Under the pieces are notes generated by a model that ran no database searches, was not told the origin of the DNA, and saw only the letters and a program-made list of their open reading frames with translations. From positions 9,440 to 73,439 of the forward strand of contig DISB01000013.1 in the NCBI GenBank assembly GCA_002421685.1: a stretch of DNA of 64,000 nt, written 5' to 3'. Source of the stretch: Bacteroidetes bacterium UBA6221. Lineage in GTDB: Bacteria; Bacteroidota; Bacteroidia; Chitinophagales; Chitinophagaceae. Both the position numbers and the translations under genes were made by a program. Shown here one piece after another: positions 31,204 to 40,618 of this stretch (position 1 is the stretch's first letter; each line of letters opens with the position of its first letter).

Positions 31204-32484
31204 ATGTATCCTGATTTCCAGTATTTATTAGAGAGCCTCACGGGTGCAGATATGCCCGGTTGGTTGAGCATATTCAAGACTTTCGGTTTTTTCGTAGCAT
31301 TGGCCTTCCTGGCCGCTGCCTGGACCTTATCGCTGGAGCTGAAGCGAAAAGAAAAACAAGGACTGTTGCAGCCTACGGTTACCACTATTGAGGTAGGTAA
31401 ACCAGCAACCATGAGCGAGTATATCTGGGCAGCGATTTCCGGTTTTATCATCGGCTATAAAGTGGGTGGTATATTCGGGAACGTCGCCGAAGTATCGCCC
31501 GACCCGTTGGGCTATATTTTTTCTGTAAAAGGCAATTTTTTAGCAGGCCTTGTAGGTGTAGGCCTTTTGGTTTATCTTAAATACAGTGAAAAGAAAAAAC
31601 AGGAGTTACCAAAACCTGAGCAACGACAGGTAGTTACACACCCTCATCAGCGTTCCCTGGAAATATTGCTGATAGCAGCTATATCGGGCATGGCAGGGGC
31701 CAAAATATTTAATGCATTTGAAACCTGGGACCAGTTTATTGCCGACCCTATTGGTAGCCTGTTTTCTTCAGCAGGGCTTACCTTCTATGGAGGGCTCATT
31801 GTGGCAACTATAACGTTGTATTTCTATTCCCGCAAACATAAAATCCCTTTCAAACATCTATGCGATGCTGCTGCACCGGGCCTGATATTAGCCTATGGCG
31901 TGGGCAGGCTGGGATGTCATTTTGCCGGTGATGGTGATTGGGGTATTTTTAACAGCGCATATATTACCAATCCTGATGGTACGCTGCGCGCCGCCGCTGC
32001 CGGCGAATTTGCACAAGTTCAGGAAAGGCTCTCAGCCGTATATAAAGACATTGCCGTTATCCCCCATATATACGTACCCGCACCATCGTGGCTGCCCGAC
32101 TGGCTATACGGTATGAATTATGCGCACAACGTAAATAACGACGGGGTATTGATACCGGGTTGCACCGGTACCTACTGCAGCGTATTGCCTGTCAGTGTTT
32201 TCCCAACGCCTCTTTATGAATTTACCACCTGTATGGCGCTGTTCGGAATTTTATGGGCATTGCGGACCCGGCTTACTCTTCCGCTGCAGTTGTTTGGCTT
32301 GTATCTTATCGTAAACGGGCTTGAGAGGTTCTTTGTCGAGAAGATAAGAGTCAATTATAAATATGACCTGGGATTCATCAAGCCGACACAAGCTGAGATA
32401 ATTTCAACGATACTGGTAATTACAGGGCTGGTATTGTTGTTATTTGTCAGCAAACAACTGAGGGATAAAAAGCCCACCCGGTAG
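31204..32484 (+). CDS. lgt: Prolipoprotein diacylglyceryl transferase
   Basis: This 426-residue membrane enzyme transfers a diacylglyceryl group from phosphatidylglycerol to the lipobox Cys of prolipoproteins. About seven to eight membrane segments and the Lgt signature GRLGCHFAGDGDWG (about residues 237-250) are visible, along with the C-terminal GLYLIVNGLERFFVEKIRVN, which matches the conserved Arg/Glu region. It is longer than the E. coli enzyme because of an N-terminal extension and an insert of about 60 residues after the signature (PAAAGEFAQVQERLS onward), as often in Bacteroidota. It ends exactly where the convergent neighbour ends. Confidence 0.93.
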   Translation: MYPDFQYLLESLTGADMPGWLSIFKTFGFFVALAFLAAAWTLSLELKRKEKQGLLQPTVTTIEVGKPATMSEYIWAAISGFIIGYKVGGIFGNVAEVSPDPLGYIFSVKGNFLAGLVGVGLLVYLKYSEKKKQELPKPEQRQVVTHPHQRSLEILLIAAISGMAGAKIFNAFETWDQFIADPIGSLFSSAGLTFYGGLIVATITLYFYSRKHKIPFKHLCDAAAPGLILAYGVGRLGCHFAGDGDWGIFNSAYITNPDGTLRAAAAGEFAQVQERLSAVYKDIAVIPHIYVPAPSWLPDWLYGMNYAHNVNNDGVLIPGCTGTYCSVLPVSVFPTPLYEFTTCMALFGILWALRTRLTLPLQLFGLYLIVNGLERFFVEKIRVNYKYDLGFIKPTQAEIISTILVITGLVLLLFVSKQLRDKKPTR

Positions 32485-33231
32485 TTATCTTCGTGATGGT
32501 CTGCTGCGCCCTTTGCCTCTCTGGGCAGGAATCGCATTCTGCGCCTTGTACTTAGGCATGATACGTACTTTCAGTCCTACCGTAAGTGTGTATGCAGTTA
32601 TGTTATATTTCAGGTTGGTATAAGGGCGTATCTCCGGCGCGCCTGCATCATAGGCCAAAGTATAGTTACGTAGCGCACCTTCAATATTGAGGCCCAATAC
32701 GGATGAAAGGCCATGGGTATAGCCTGCCTGCAAGCCCAGCACCAGGCCGCTGCCGCCTGCCGGTGTCCTGTAACTTTCGTTGGACTTCAGGCTACGTGAG
32801 TCGTGATTGGAAAAACCGTAACCTGCCGCTCCTCCTCCGTACACATACCCTTTGTAAGTATTGTATTTGCCATTGAACACTGCACAGGCAGATAATGCCG
32901 CCTTTGCATATACAAACTTTTTGCCTGCGCCTATTATGTTTCCCATATAGGTGGTATAGACACCATCATGACTGCGGGTCAATTGCAAAGCCCTAAGCTC
33001 AATACCCGCAGACATACTGCGGTGGAAATTAAACATACCACTGAGCAAGGCTGAATAGTTGAATGTGATTTTATCTCCCTTGTAATACATATTACTGCCG
33101 GGATTGCTGTTTACACTTACGCCTGCGCCGGGGCATAACTCTATAGCGCCGCGCTGTGCCCGGGTAGTGGTTGATGAAAATACAACAGCCAGTAATCCTA
33201 AGCTGAATAACACAAGTTGAGTCCTGTTCAT
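32485..33231 (-). CDS. Outer-membrane beta-barrel-like protein
   Basis: This 248-residue protein has a signal peptide (VLFSLGLLAVVFSSTTTRAQ) followed by alternating beta-strand-like segments rich in Gly, Tyr and Ser, as in small outer-membrane barrels. A basic Arg-rich tail (RGKGRSRPSRR) ends it, unusual for a barrel, which normally stops at an aromatic residue. The tail may be a periplasmic extension. No function recognised. It is convergent with lgt, with zero bases between the stop codons. Confidence 0.75.
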   Translation of the reverse strand: MNRTQLVLFSLGLLAVVFSSTTTRAQRGAIELCPGAGVSVNSNPGSNMYYKGDKITFNYSALLSGMFNFHRSMSAGIELRALQLTRSHDGVYTTYMGNIIGAGKKFVYAKAALSACAVFNGKYNTYKGYVYGGGAAGYGFSNHDSRSLKSNESYRTPAGGSGLVLGLQAGYTHGLSSVLGLNIEGALRNYTLAYDAGAPEIRPYTNLKYNITAYTLTVGLKVRIMPKYKAQNAIPAQRGKGRSRPSRR

Positions 33232-33373
33232 TTAATACGTTATTTGCTCTTGTAAAACTAACGGATAATGCCAGAAGAAAAAATGTACGCAACAAATTCC
33301 CGGTACTTGACACACGTCATCTAATACCTTATCTTCAATTATTTAGTTTAGTATACCCAAAAACAGGTCAACA

Positions 33374-33769
33374 ATGAGGCAAACGACTTCAATAATCGGC
33401 AAAGACAAGTATATAACAAAAATACATTCCACTAATGGCAATGACATAATCGCCGATGAGCCGCTCGAAGATGGCGGGCAGAATAAGGGATTTGCCCCCG
33501 GCGAATTGTTGGCTTCGGCACTGGGTTCCTGTTCCTGTATCACCATGCGCATGTATGCTGACCGTAAGCAGTGGCCGCTGGAGAGTGTGACTGTGACAGT
33601 AACTTATGAGCGAGACAAGGTAGCCCGAACCAGTCATTTTAAAAAAGAGGTAACCATCGCAGGCCCGCTGGATAAAGAGCAGATTAGCCGCCTGCTACAG
33701 ATAGGAGACAGGTGCCCTGTCCACTTTACACTCAGCAACCCGATAAGCATTGAGACCGTACTAATCTAA
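33374..33769 (+). CDS. OsmC-family peroxidase-like protein
   Basis: This 131-residue protein has the OsmC pattern: KGFAPGELLASALGSCSCIT with the first redox Cys, and GDRCPVHFTLSNPI with the second. OsmC/Ohr proteins reduce organic hydroperoxides through such a Cys pair; the SCSC and RCPVH context is closest to the YhfA-like OsmC branch rather than Ohr. It is transcribed alone. Confidence 0.87.
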   Translation: MRQTTSIIGKDKYITKIHSTNGNDIIADEPLEDGGQNKGFAPGELLASALGSCSCITMRMYADRKQWPLESVTVTVTYERDKVARTSHFKKEVTIAGPLDKEQISRLLQIGDRCPVHFTLSNPISIETVLI

Positions 33770-33866
33770 AGAATACGGTATTGTAAAAGCTATGTTAAGC
33801 TGTCATGGAAGTACAACTGTTTATTCTATTTTTTTGTATATTTAGTATAACATTAAATTACAGCTT

Positions 33867-34583
33867 ATGGCACTCAGCGAAACATGGTTCCTGGATGGCT
33901 ATATCGATTTCGAAATGCAGAAATATAAACTGCTCGCCTATCTGCAGGAAGTAAATAAATACTTTAACGCAAACAAATTGTACCCGCAGCTTGCGGATAT
34001 CATTTTTCACTACCGCAACCTGGACGATTTCCGGAAAAACAAACGGCTGATGCAAAACCAGTTCCCAAAGGAATTGAGCCAGGTCAACATAGAAAAACTG
34101 GAACTGGTATATAAGGAAATGCTGCAGGATACCGATGTAATGGCAGAACTTGAAGACATTATGAATTATGCCATTGGCAAAATGAAAATAACGATAGACT
34201 GCGGAACAGAGATATATGAGTTGGTGGAACAGCAACTGAATATCGAACCTGTAGGCATATTGCCCTTGTACAAAAATGAGGGCTACCTCTTGTTGCGTTA
34301 CAAGCAGAAAAATGAAGTGCAGGCTTACAATTACACCATCAGCCTGCTAAAAAGCAGCGATGCAAACTTTACAGCAATAAAAATGGAGTATGTAGACAGT
34401 TATACAAAAAACATCTCGTTTACATACGAGCATATCAAAAGGCAAATTATTAAAACCATTCGTGCATTACCTAACCCTGCGGTTTACTTTATAGAATCAC
34501 CCCTGGAAGTACCGTTAAATGAAACCTTACTGCCTATAGCTAAAAGGACATTAGTACGGTATATAAACAAAGACGTGGCTTAA
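33867..34583 (+). CDS. Conserved Bacteroidota protein of unknown function
   Basis: This 238-residue soluble protein is rich in Tyr, Lys and Glu. It begins MALSETWFLDGYIDFEMQKY and has a helical first half followed by an alpha/beta half (GILPLYKNEGYLLLRYKQ). No recognisable motif. The start is preceded by an AT-rich leader (TATATTTAGTATAAC). Its 3' end overlaps the convergent NDH-2 gene by 4 bp. Confidence 0.75.
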   Translation: MALSETWFLDGYIDFEMQKYKLLAYLQEVNKYFNANKLYPQLADIIFHYRNLDDFRKNKRLMQNQFPKELSQVNIEKLELVYKEMLQDTDVMAELEDIMNYAIGKMKITIDCGTEIYELVEQQLNIEPVGILPLYKNEGYLLLRYKQKNEVQAYNYTISLLKSSDANFTAIKMEYVDSYTKNISFTYEHIKRQIIKTIRALPNPAVYFIESPLEVPLNETLLPIAKRTLVRYINKDVA

Positions 34584-35872
34584 GCCGGCTCCTTCTGCCG
34601 CTCTTCCACTGCCATTTCCACCTGTTTCCGGGTGGGAAGCAATATCAGCCTGAGGGTAGTATCGTTGGTGACGTAACTGATGGCCCAGTTGATGAATATT
34701 ATGAGTTTATTTTTCACGCTCAATATCAGCATCAGGTGCAGGAACATCCAGAACAGCCATGCAAAAAAGCCTTTGAAACTGAATGCCGGCAGGTCAACTA
34801 CTGCCTTGCTCTTCCCTATCGTGGCCATCGTACCGGGGTTCTTATATACAAACGGCTGTAGCTCTTTACCCCGCATAAGTCCGAGGAAGTTCTTCGCCAG
34901 GTTCTTCGCCTGGTTGTTGGCTACGTTTGCCAATTGCGGATGGCCCTTTGGCCAGTCCTTGTTTTCCATATAGGCAATATCTCCTATGGCAAATACATTT
35001 TCTGTCCCTTCAAGACGATTGAACTGGTCTACTTTGATACGGTTGCCTCTTACCATCAACTCCTTCGGGATTCCCCCCGGCACATTGCCCATTACACCCG
35101 CCGCCCATATCAGCGTATGCGATTGGATGGTCCTGTCGTCTTTTGTATACACGGTCTTACTGTCATAGTCAGCTACTATAGTATTTGTCCACACCTGCAC
35201 GCCCATACCTTCCAGGTATTTCTGCGAAGCCTTTTGCGCTTTGTCACTCATAGCGGCTAAGGTAGCGTCTTGTCCTTCCAGCAGGTATATACCCAGGTTG
35301 CTGAAGTCCATATCCGGGTAATCGCGGGGTAATATCTGGGCCTTCATTTCGGCCAGTGAGCCCGCCAGCTCTACCCCGGTGGGGCCACCACCTACTATCA
35401 CGATGTTCATAATACCCGGCAGTTCTTCCGGCGGGGCGGTCAAAGCGTCCTCAAAGTTCAGCAGGATGCGGTTGCGCAGTGCTATGGCTTCAGTGGTCGA
35501 TTTCATGGGATAAGCATATTTTTCAATATTCTTATTCCCGAAAAAATTAGACGTACACCCGGTGGCTATTACCAGGTAATCATATGTTATATCACCATCA
35601 GTGGTATGTACTTCATTCGCCTGCATATCTATCTTTTCCACTTTGGTAATGCGCACATGCACATTCTTCTCACGCTGGAACACTTTACGCAAAGGAAAGG
35701 ATATGGAACTCGGTTCAAGCCGGGCTGTAGCTACCTGGTAAAACAATGGCTGAAACTGGTGAAAATTGTATTGGTCCACCAGGGTTATCTCGTAATCTAT
35801 ATCTCTTATCCGCCGCGCCAGTTGAAGGCCGGCGAAGCCCGCTCCCAGTATTACAACCTGTTTTTTAGCCAT
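34580..35872 (-). CDS. ndh: Type II NADH:quinone oxidoreductase (NDH-2)
   Basis: This 430-residue FAD/NAD(P)-dependent oxidoreductase has an FAD-binding Rossmann motif GAGFAGLQLARR at residues 10-21, a second NADH-binding motif IVGGGPTGVELAGS at about 160-173, and the FAD-ligating FAIGDIAYMENKDWP near 295-310. The C-terminal portion (about 365-395, FFAWLFWMFLHLMLILS) is hydrophobic and amphipathic, as in NDH-2 enzymes that attach to the membrane. It oxidises NADH and reduces the quinone pool without pumping protons. Transcribed leftward, monocistronic. Confidence 0.9.
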   Translation of the reverse strand: MAKKQVVILGAGFAGLQLARRIRDIDYEITLVDQYNFHQFQPLFYQVATARLEPSSISFPLRKVFQREKNVHVRITKVEKIDMQANEVHTTDGDITYDYLVIATGCTSNFFGNKNIEKYAYPMKSTTEAIALRNRILLNFEDALTAPPEELPGIMNIVIVGGGPTGVELAGSLAEMKAQILPRDYPDMDFSNLGIYLLEGQDATLAAMSDKAQKASQKYLEGMGVQVWTNTIVADYDSKTVYTKDDRTIQSHTLIWAAGVMGNVPGGIPKELMVRGNRIKVDQFNRLEGTENVFAIGDIAYMENKDWPKGHPQLANVANNQAKNLAKNFLGLMRGKELQPFVYKNPGTMATIGKSKAVVDLPAFSFKGFFAWLFWMFLHLMLILSVKNKLIIFINWAISYVTNDTTLRLILLPTRKQVEMAVEERQKEPA

Positions 35873-36025
35873 GTTGCCCGGTTTTTTGTAAAACTACTGC
35901 ATCTGTAACAAGGGGAAAAATTAATAGTTGCAATCGGGCTATAACTGTCGTCCATAAATGTCTTTTCCAGCCCGGCAGTACGCGCAGAAACCAATTTTTA
36001 ATATATTAGTGCGACAATATTATTT

Positions 36026-36613
36026 ATGCAGTTCGGAGAAGCTAAAAAATACATTCTCGGCAAACTGAAGAACGAGTTGCCCAGATACCTTTCTTATCAT
36101 AGCGTTGAGCATGTAAAAGATGTGTTTGATTCATGTAAGAGCATTGCGGCAAGCGAGGGCGTAAAAGGAGATGACCTCAAACTGCTGCTTACTGCCGCTT
36201 TATTTCACGATGCGGGTTTCCTGAAAGGGCCGAAAGAGCATGAAAAGAAATCTTGCCAGATAGCGAAAAAAAACCTGCCGTTGTATGGTTATAATGCCGA
36301 ACAGATAAAAAAGATTTGCGGCATGATCATGGCCACAAAAGTGCCGCAACAACCACAAAACCACCTGGAAGAGATCATCTGCGATGCAGACCTGGACTAC
36401 CTGGGCCGGGATGATTTTTTCACCATCGGGGACAAACTGTTTGCCGAGCTTTCAGTCTATGGTATATTGAGCACGGAAGATGAATGGAACAGGCTGCAAG
36501 TGCGCTTCCTGGAGTCTCATCATTATTTCACAAAAACCGCTATAAAACTCAGGCAAAAGAGAAAAGACAAACACCTGAAACTGGTAAAATCAAAGATTGG
36601 AAAGAACACATGA
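36026..36613 (+). CDS. HD-domain phosphohydrolase
   Basis: This 195-residue protein has the HD pattern: the first His in YHSVEHV (about residue 25), the HD doublet in ALFHDAGFLKG (about 62-63) and the later Asp in ICDADLDYLG (about 120). It is predicted to be a metal-dependent phosphohydrolase. The substrate is unknown; the family includes nucleotide and cyclic-nucleotide hydrolases. It overlaps the next gene by 4 bp, showing coupling. Confidence 0.85.
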   Translation: MQFGEAKKYILGKLKNELPRYLSYHSVEHVKDVFDSCKSIAASEGVKGDDLKLLLTAALFHDAGFLKGPKEHEKKSCQIAKKNLPLYGYNAEQIKKICGMIMATKVPQQPQNHLEEIICDADLDYLGRDDFFTIGDKLFAELSVYGILSTEDEWNRLQVRFLESHHYFTKTAIKLRQKRKDKHLKLVKSKIGKNT

Positions 36614-37482
36614 GCAAAGAACTAAATCCGTCATACATTATACAAGACACTATTTACATAGTTCTGGGCATATTGTTCAGTGCATTTGCTATGAAAAGCT
36701 TCCTGGTACCCAACCACTTCCTCGATGGCGGTGTAACAGGTATTTCGCTGCTGGGACATGAGGTTTTTCATTGGAACCTCGGACTATTACTGATTTTAAC
36801 CAACCTGCCGTTTATTGTATTGGGTGCATACCAGGTAAGTAAAGGTTTTGCTGTCAAAACAGCCATTGCGGTTGTAGGCCTGGCAATAGCATTGCAATAC
36901 GGTGAGTTCCCGACTATAACATCCGACAACCTGCTGGTATCTATATTCGGCGGTTTTTTCCTTGGATTGGGCATTGGCCTGGCCATGCGGGGAGGTTGTG
37001 CAATCGACGGCCTGGAAGTACTGGCCTTATACACCCTTAAAAAAACAAGTTTCACCATTACCGAAGTGATCATGGCCATGAACATCGTCATCTTTCTTTC
37101 GGCAGGCATCCACTTCGGACTAGAAACAGCATTGTATGCAATGCTTACATATTACATAGCCATGCGTACCATTGATTATGTGATAGAAGGTATGGAGGCC
37201 TATACGGGTGTAACTATTATCTCAGGCAAGAGCGAAGAAGTAAAAGAAGCGCTGGTATTAAAAATGGGCAGGGGTATCACGATATACAAGGGCGAACGCG
37301 GTTTTATGAAAGACAGTTATGAAGTAAGCCATGAATGTGATATTGTCTTTACCATTATTACCCGCCTGGAAGTACGCAAACTGAAAACCGTGGTACACCA
37401 GATAGACCCGCACGCATTTGTATTTACCCATACCATAAAAGAAACTGCCGGAGGAGTGCTGAAAAGAAAAGTGACACATTAG
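36610..37482 (+). CDS. YitT-family membrane protein (DUF2179 domain)
   Basis: This 290-residue protein has about six membrane helices in residues 1-205 (SYIIQDTIYIVLGILFSAFA, LLLILTNLPFIVLGAY, FGGFFLGLGIGLAMRGG) and a cytoplasmic DUF2179 domain at the C-terminus (ITIYKGERGFM..VSHECDIVFTIITRLEVRKLK). The start at 36610 is preferred because it overlaps the HD stop codon as ATGA and avoids 42 residues that would lie inside the HD gene. The YitT function is not established. The pair with an HD hydrolase is compact and probably co-regulated. Confidence 0.87.
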   Translation: MSKELNPSYIIQDTIYIVLGILFSAFAMKSFLVPNHFLDGGVTGISLLGHEVFHWNLGLLLILTNLPFIVLGAYQVSKGFAVKTAIAVVGLAIALQYGEFPTITSDNLLVSIFGGFFLGLGIGLAMRGGCAIDGLEVLALYTLKKTSFTITEVIMAMNIVIFLSAGIHFGLETALYAMLTYYIAMRTIDYVIEGMEAYTGVTIISGKSEEVKEALVLKMGRGITIYKGERGFMKDSYEVSHECDIVFTIITRLEVRKLKTVVHQIDPHAFVFTHTIKETAGGVLKRKVTH

Positions 37483-37513
37483 GATGTGGAAAAACCACCC
37501 TGTTGCGTCTGGA

Positions 37514-37954
37514 ATGAAAACTATAAGTATGTTTCGCAACATTATTTTATTCCTGGCAGTTTTCCCCGTCGTAACCCTGGCACAAGTAGCAGATACCATC
37601 CATAAAGGTGACACAACTATTATTAAGGATAAAACAACCGGCCAGGTACAGGTCTTCGCCTACGTAGAGCAAATGCCCGAGGCTCCGTACGATATTCGGA
37701 TATATCTGTCCAAAAACATGGTATTTCCTGAAGACGCAAAAAGGGACGGTGTCAGCGGAAGGTTAAATGTGAAGTTCATTGTCAAAGCAGATGGCAATAT
37801 AGACAGTGCCCATGTCATCAAACAACTATATCCCTCATGCGATAAAGAAGCCTTACGATTAATAAATTTAATGCCACCATGGAAACCAGGCAAGCAAAAC
37901 GGAAGGGCCGTAAATGTTTGGTTCATCTTACCCGTTATCTTTAACCCGGAGTGA
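37514..37954 (+). CDS. TonB C-terminal-domain protein (energy-transducer-like)
   Basis: This 146-residue protein has a signal peptide or membrane anchor (MFRNIILFLAVFPVVTLAQ) and a C-terminal TonB-like domain: YPSCDKEALRLINLMPPWKPGK preceded by SGRLNVKFIVKADGNI, the usual repeat of TonB/PF03544. It lacks a Pro-rich spacer, so it is more likely a periplasmic TonB-domain protein than a full TonB. An earlier in-frame Met (37484) would extend the signal region by 10 residues. It is convergent with rarA. Confidence 0.8.
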   Translation: MKTISMFRNIILFLAVFPVVTLAQVADTIHKGDTTIIKDKTTGQVQVFAYVEQMPEAPYDIRIYLSKNMVFPEDAKRDGVSGRLNVKFIVKADGNIDSAHVIKQLYPSCDKEALRLINLMPPWKPGKQNGRAVNVWFILPVIFNPE

Positions 37955-37967
37955 TGCCAAATAAAGA

Positions 37968-39239
37968 CTAATACTCATACTTATCTTTCCAATTGTTCTT
38001 CAGGTATTCGCGCAGGCGGTTTTCGGCAGCATTATTGCCGGGGTCGTATAGTTTAGTGCCTTTTACCTGGTCGGGCATAAACTCGTGCGGCACGAAGTTG
38101 CCCGGGTGGTCGTGCGCATATTGGTAGCCCTTGCCATAATCCATGTTTTTCATCAGGTTGGTAGGCGCATTGCGTATTGACAGGGGCACGGGCAGGTCGC
38201 CGGTTTTTCTTACCAAAGCCTCTGCATGGTTTATAGCCATATAGGCGGCATTACTTTTAGCCGATGATGCCAGGTAAGTAGCGCACTGCGATAATACAAT
38301 CCTGCATTCAGGGTAACCTATCATCTGCACCGCCTGGAAAGTAGTAGTAGCCAGCAATAATGCATTAGGATTGGCATTGCCTATATCTTCACTGGCCAGT
38401 ATCACCATACGGCGGGCAATGAATTTAGGGTCTTCCCCACCCTCTATCATACGCGCCAGCCAGTAAACGGCAGCATTAGGGTCGCTACCGCGCATAGATT
38501 TGATAAAGGCTGAAATAATATCATAATGCTGTTCTCCTGTTTTATCATACAGTGCCATTTTTCGCTGCACTATATCCTGCACTACAGCATTGGTAATAGT
38601 CTTTTCTCCATCCGGCATCGATGTCACCACCAGTTCAAACAGGTTCAGCAACCTCCGCCCGTCGCCGCCACTTAGCTGCAGCAGCGCTTCCCATTCTTTT
38701 ACCACCACCTGCTGGTTTTGCAACCACGCATCTGTAGCCATTGCATGTGTTACCATGGCTTTTAAGTGTTCCTCTTCCAGTGGTTTCAGCACATACACCT
38801 GGCAGCGGCTCAGCAAGGCGCTGATGACTTCAAAAGAGGGATTCTCTGTTGTGGCGCCTATCAGGGTAATAATACCCTTTTCTACAGCCCCCAGAAGGCT
38901 GTCCTGTTGTGCCTTGTTGAACCTGTGTATCTCGTCGATAAACAATAATGCATGGCCTGACTTGCGTGCGGTCTCAATGACGGCCCTTACTTCTTTAACC
39001 CCGCTATCTATTGCGCTCAGGGTAAAAAACGGCATATCCAACGTATTGGCGATAATTTGCGCCAGGGTGGTTTTACCTACCCCGGGAGGTCCCCAAAACA
39101 GGATAGAATGCGCCTTGCGGTTGCGCAACATTTGCTCCAGCACTTTGCCTTCGCCCACCAGGTGTTCCTGCCCTATAAACTCTTCCAGGCTGTGCGGCCG
39201 CACCCTTTCTGCCAACGGAACCTGAGATATTGATGTCAT
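37968..39239 (-). CDS. rarA: Replication-associated recombination protein A (MgsA/RarA)
   Basis: This 423-residue AAA+ ATPase has Walker A GPPGVGKTT (about residues 50-58), Walker B LLFIDEIHRFN (about 94-104), sensor-type TENPSFEVISALLSRCQVY and the C-terminal MgsA domain (from about 250, GSDPNAAVYWLARMIEGGEDP). The family acts at stalled replication forks, with SSB and RecA. Length and architecture are standard. Transcribed leftward, divergent from the redoxin-like gene. Confidence 0.93.
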   Translation of the reverse strand: MTSISQVPLAERVRPHSLEEFIGQEHLVGEGKVLEQMLRNRKAHSILFWGPPGVGKTTLAQIIANTLDMPFFTLSAIDSGVKEVRAVIETARKSGHALLFIDEIHRFNKAQQDSLLGAVEKGIITLIGATTENPSFEVISALLSRCQVYVLKPLEEEHLKAMVTHAMATDAWLQNQQVVVKEWEALLQLSGGDGRRLLNLFELVVTSMPDGEKTITNAVVQDIVQRKMALYDKTGEQHYDIISAFIKSMRGSDPNAAVYWLARMIEGGEDPKFIARRMVILASEDIGNANPNALLLATTTFQAVQMIGYPECRIVLSQCATYLASSAKSNAAYMAINHAEALVRKTGDLPVPLSIRNAPTNLMKNMDYGKGYQYAHDHPGNFVPHEFMPDQVKGTKLYDPGNNAAENRLREYLKNNWKDKYEY

Positions 39240-39286
39240 AGTAGTATTAGCATTCTCTTTACAACAAAAATCATATATTCGCTGCT

Positions 39287-39841
39287 ATGTTACGCAAATT
39301 ACTGGTTATCGCCCTCCTTTTTGGAACTGTAGCTGTTACTTACGCACAAAAAAAGGACAAGAAAAAGAAAAAGAACAAGGGAAATACCGAACAGGTTGCA
39401 ACCGATACCGCTAAAATTGACTATAAGGAAATAGGCACGCCTCTACCCCCGCTAAAAATAACTACCCGTACCGGGGAAAAATTCACAGAAGAGGACTTTA
39501 AGAGCGACGGCAGCTTGTTGATCATGATGTTTAACCCTACCTGCGACCATTGCCAGGAAGAGACTACGATACTGCAAAAGAATATCGATAAGTTCAAAAA
39601 GTCGAAAATATTGCTGGTAGCCGCGCCCTCTATGATCGACTACCTGGAATTCTATAACAACGTAACACGTTATTCAAAGTACCCCCAAATGGTAGTAGGC
39701 GTAGACAGTGCGGGCTTCATAGACAAAACATTTACCTATGCATCCCTTCCCCAGATCAATATTTACGATAAGGACAGGAAACTCGTTAAGATATTCGCCG
39801 GCGTAACGGCTTTTGACGCCATAGAACCTTACATAAAATAG
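39287..39841 (+). CDS. Thioredoxin-like exported redoxin
   Basis: This 184-residue protein has a signal peptide (MLRKLLVIALLFGTVAVTYAQ), a Lys-rich linker (KKDKKKKKNKGNTEQ) and a thioredoxin-fold domain with NPTCDHCQEE, a CxxC active site (about 85-90). It resembles TlpA/ResA-like periplasmic thiol-disulfide proteins. The substrate is unknown. It is divergent from rarA. Confidence 0.85.
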   Translation: MLRKLLVIALLFGTVAVTYAQKKDKKKKKNKGNTEQVATDTAKIDYKEIGTPLPPLKITTRTGEKFTEEDFKSDGSLLIMMFNPTCDHCQEETTILQKNIDKFKKSKILLVAAPSMIDYLEFYNNVTRYSKYPQMVVGVDSAGFIDKTFTYASLPQINIYDKDRKLVKIFAGVTAFDAIEPYIK

Positions 39842-39903
39842 AGAACATGATACTTGCTGCATGGAGGGCATGCAGTTGAACTACAAAAAGGTGGTATCAG
39901 TAA

Positions 39904-40377
39904 TTATACTGATTGCTTCTTTATATAGTCCCTTATCTTGCGGACGTAGTCGAAATAACCTGTCTGCATCCTTGTCCAGAAGATGCTGAAAATTAACAGA
40001 CCGATGGCGCCAAAGGCATACACATAGGTCCTGTCTACACCGTCGATTATAAGCATCAGCAATGCTGCAGCTACCATGATGCCGACAAAGACCATGATGA
40101 GCATTGGCCCACCAGAATCGATCTTGCGCATCTTGGCAGTTACTACTACCTGGGTTTTTCCTGCACCCTTGCCTTTAAACTCTACATGTGTAATCGGCAA
40201 TGTCCTGATACCGGTTTCCTGCTCGGCATGAGGAATAATTTTGAGCATCTTGCCTTTTTCAGAGACTTCAAAATCCATATCATGGATCTTCATGTGCTTG
40301 CCAAGCAAACGTCCTTTTAAGTCTTCTTCCGTGGCTGAGGAAACGTACCGATAAGTTCTAGAAAATAACATAGGCAC
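39904..40377 (-). CDS. Membrane protein of unknown function
   Basis: This 157-residue protein has an N-terminal soluble part (residues 1-75), two membrane helices (about 80-100, LIMVFVGIMVAAALLMLIID, and 110-128) and a short basic C-terminus (YVRKIRDYIKKQSV). No family recognised. Its 3' end is convergent with the redoxin gene. Confidence 0.72.
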   Translation of the reverse strand: MPMLFSRTYRYVSSATEEDLKGRLLGKHMKIHDMDFEVSEKGKMLKIIPHAEQETGIRTLPITHVEFKGKGAGKTQVVVTAKMRKIDSGGPMLIMVFVGIMVAAALLMLIIDGVDRTYVYAFGAIGLLIFSIFWTRMQTGYFDYVRKIRDYIKKQSV

Positions 40378-40618
40378 TTTTTTAAGTTAAAAAAACTAAC
40401 TATAGGAAAGTTAACGCAATTTTTCTGCCAAAGCAACACGGAAAAAATGCTGTTATGAACTCCCCTATTTGTCAGACGTACCATATTTCATTATGGTTTG
40501 ACATAATGACTTGATTTAAAATACTTTAACAATTAACTGGCAATTAAAGTTTTTTACTCGCCTAAATATTAAAATAGTTTAATCGAAAAAACTTGATTTT
40601 GCGGAAGAAATTATTAAA
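40378..40618. other. AT-rich intergenic interval
   Basis: This 241-bp interval between two leftward genes has no open reading frame, RNA gene or strong hairpin that I can support. It is AT-rich and should contain the promoter of the leftward membrane-protein gene; no exact TANNTTTG box is seen near that start. Confidence 0.4.
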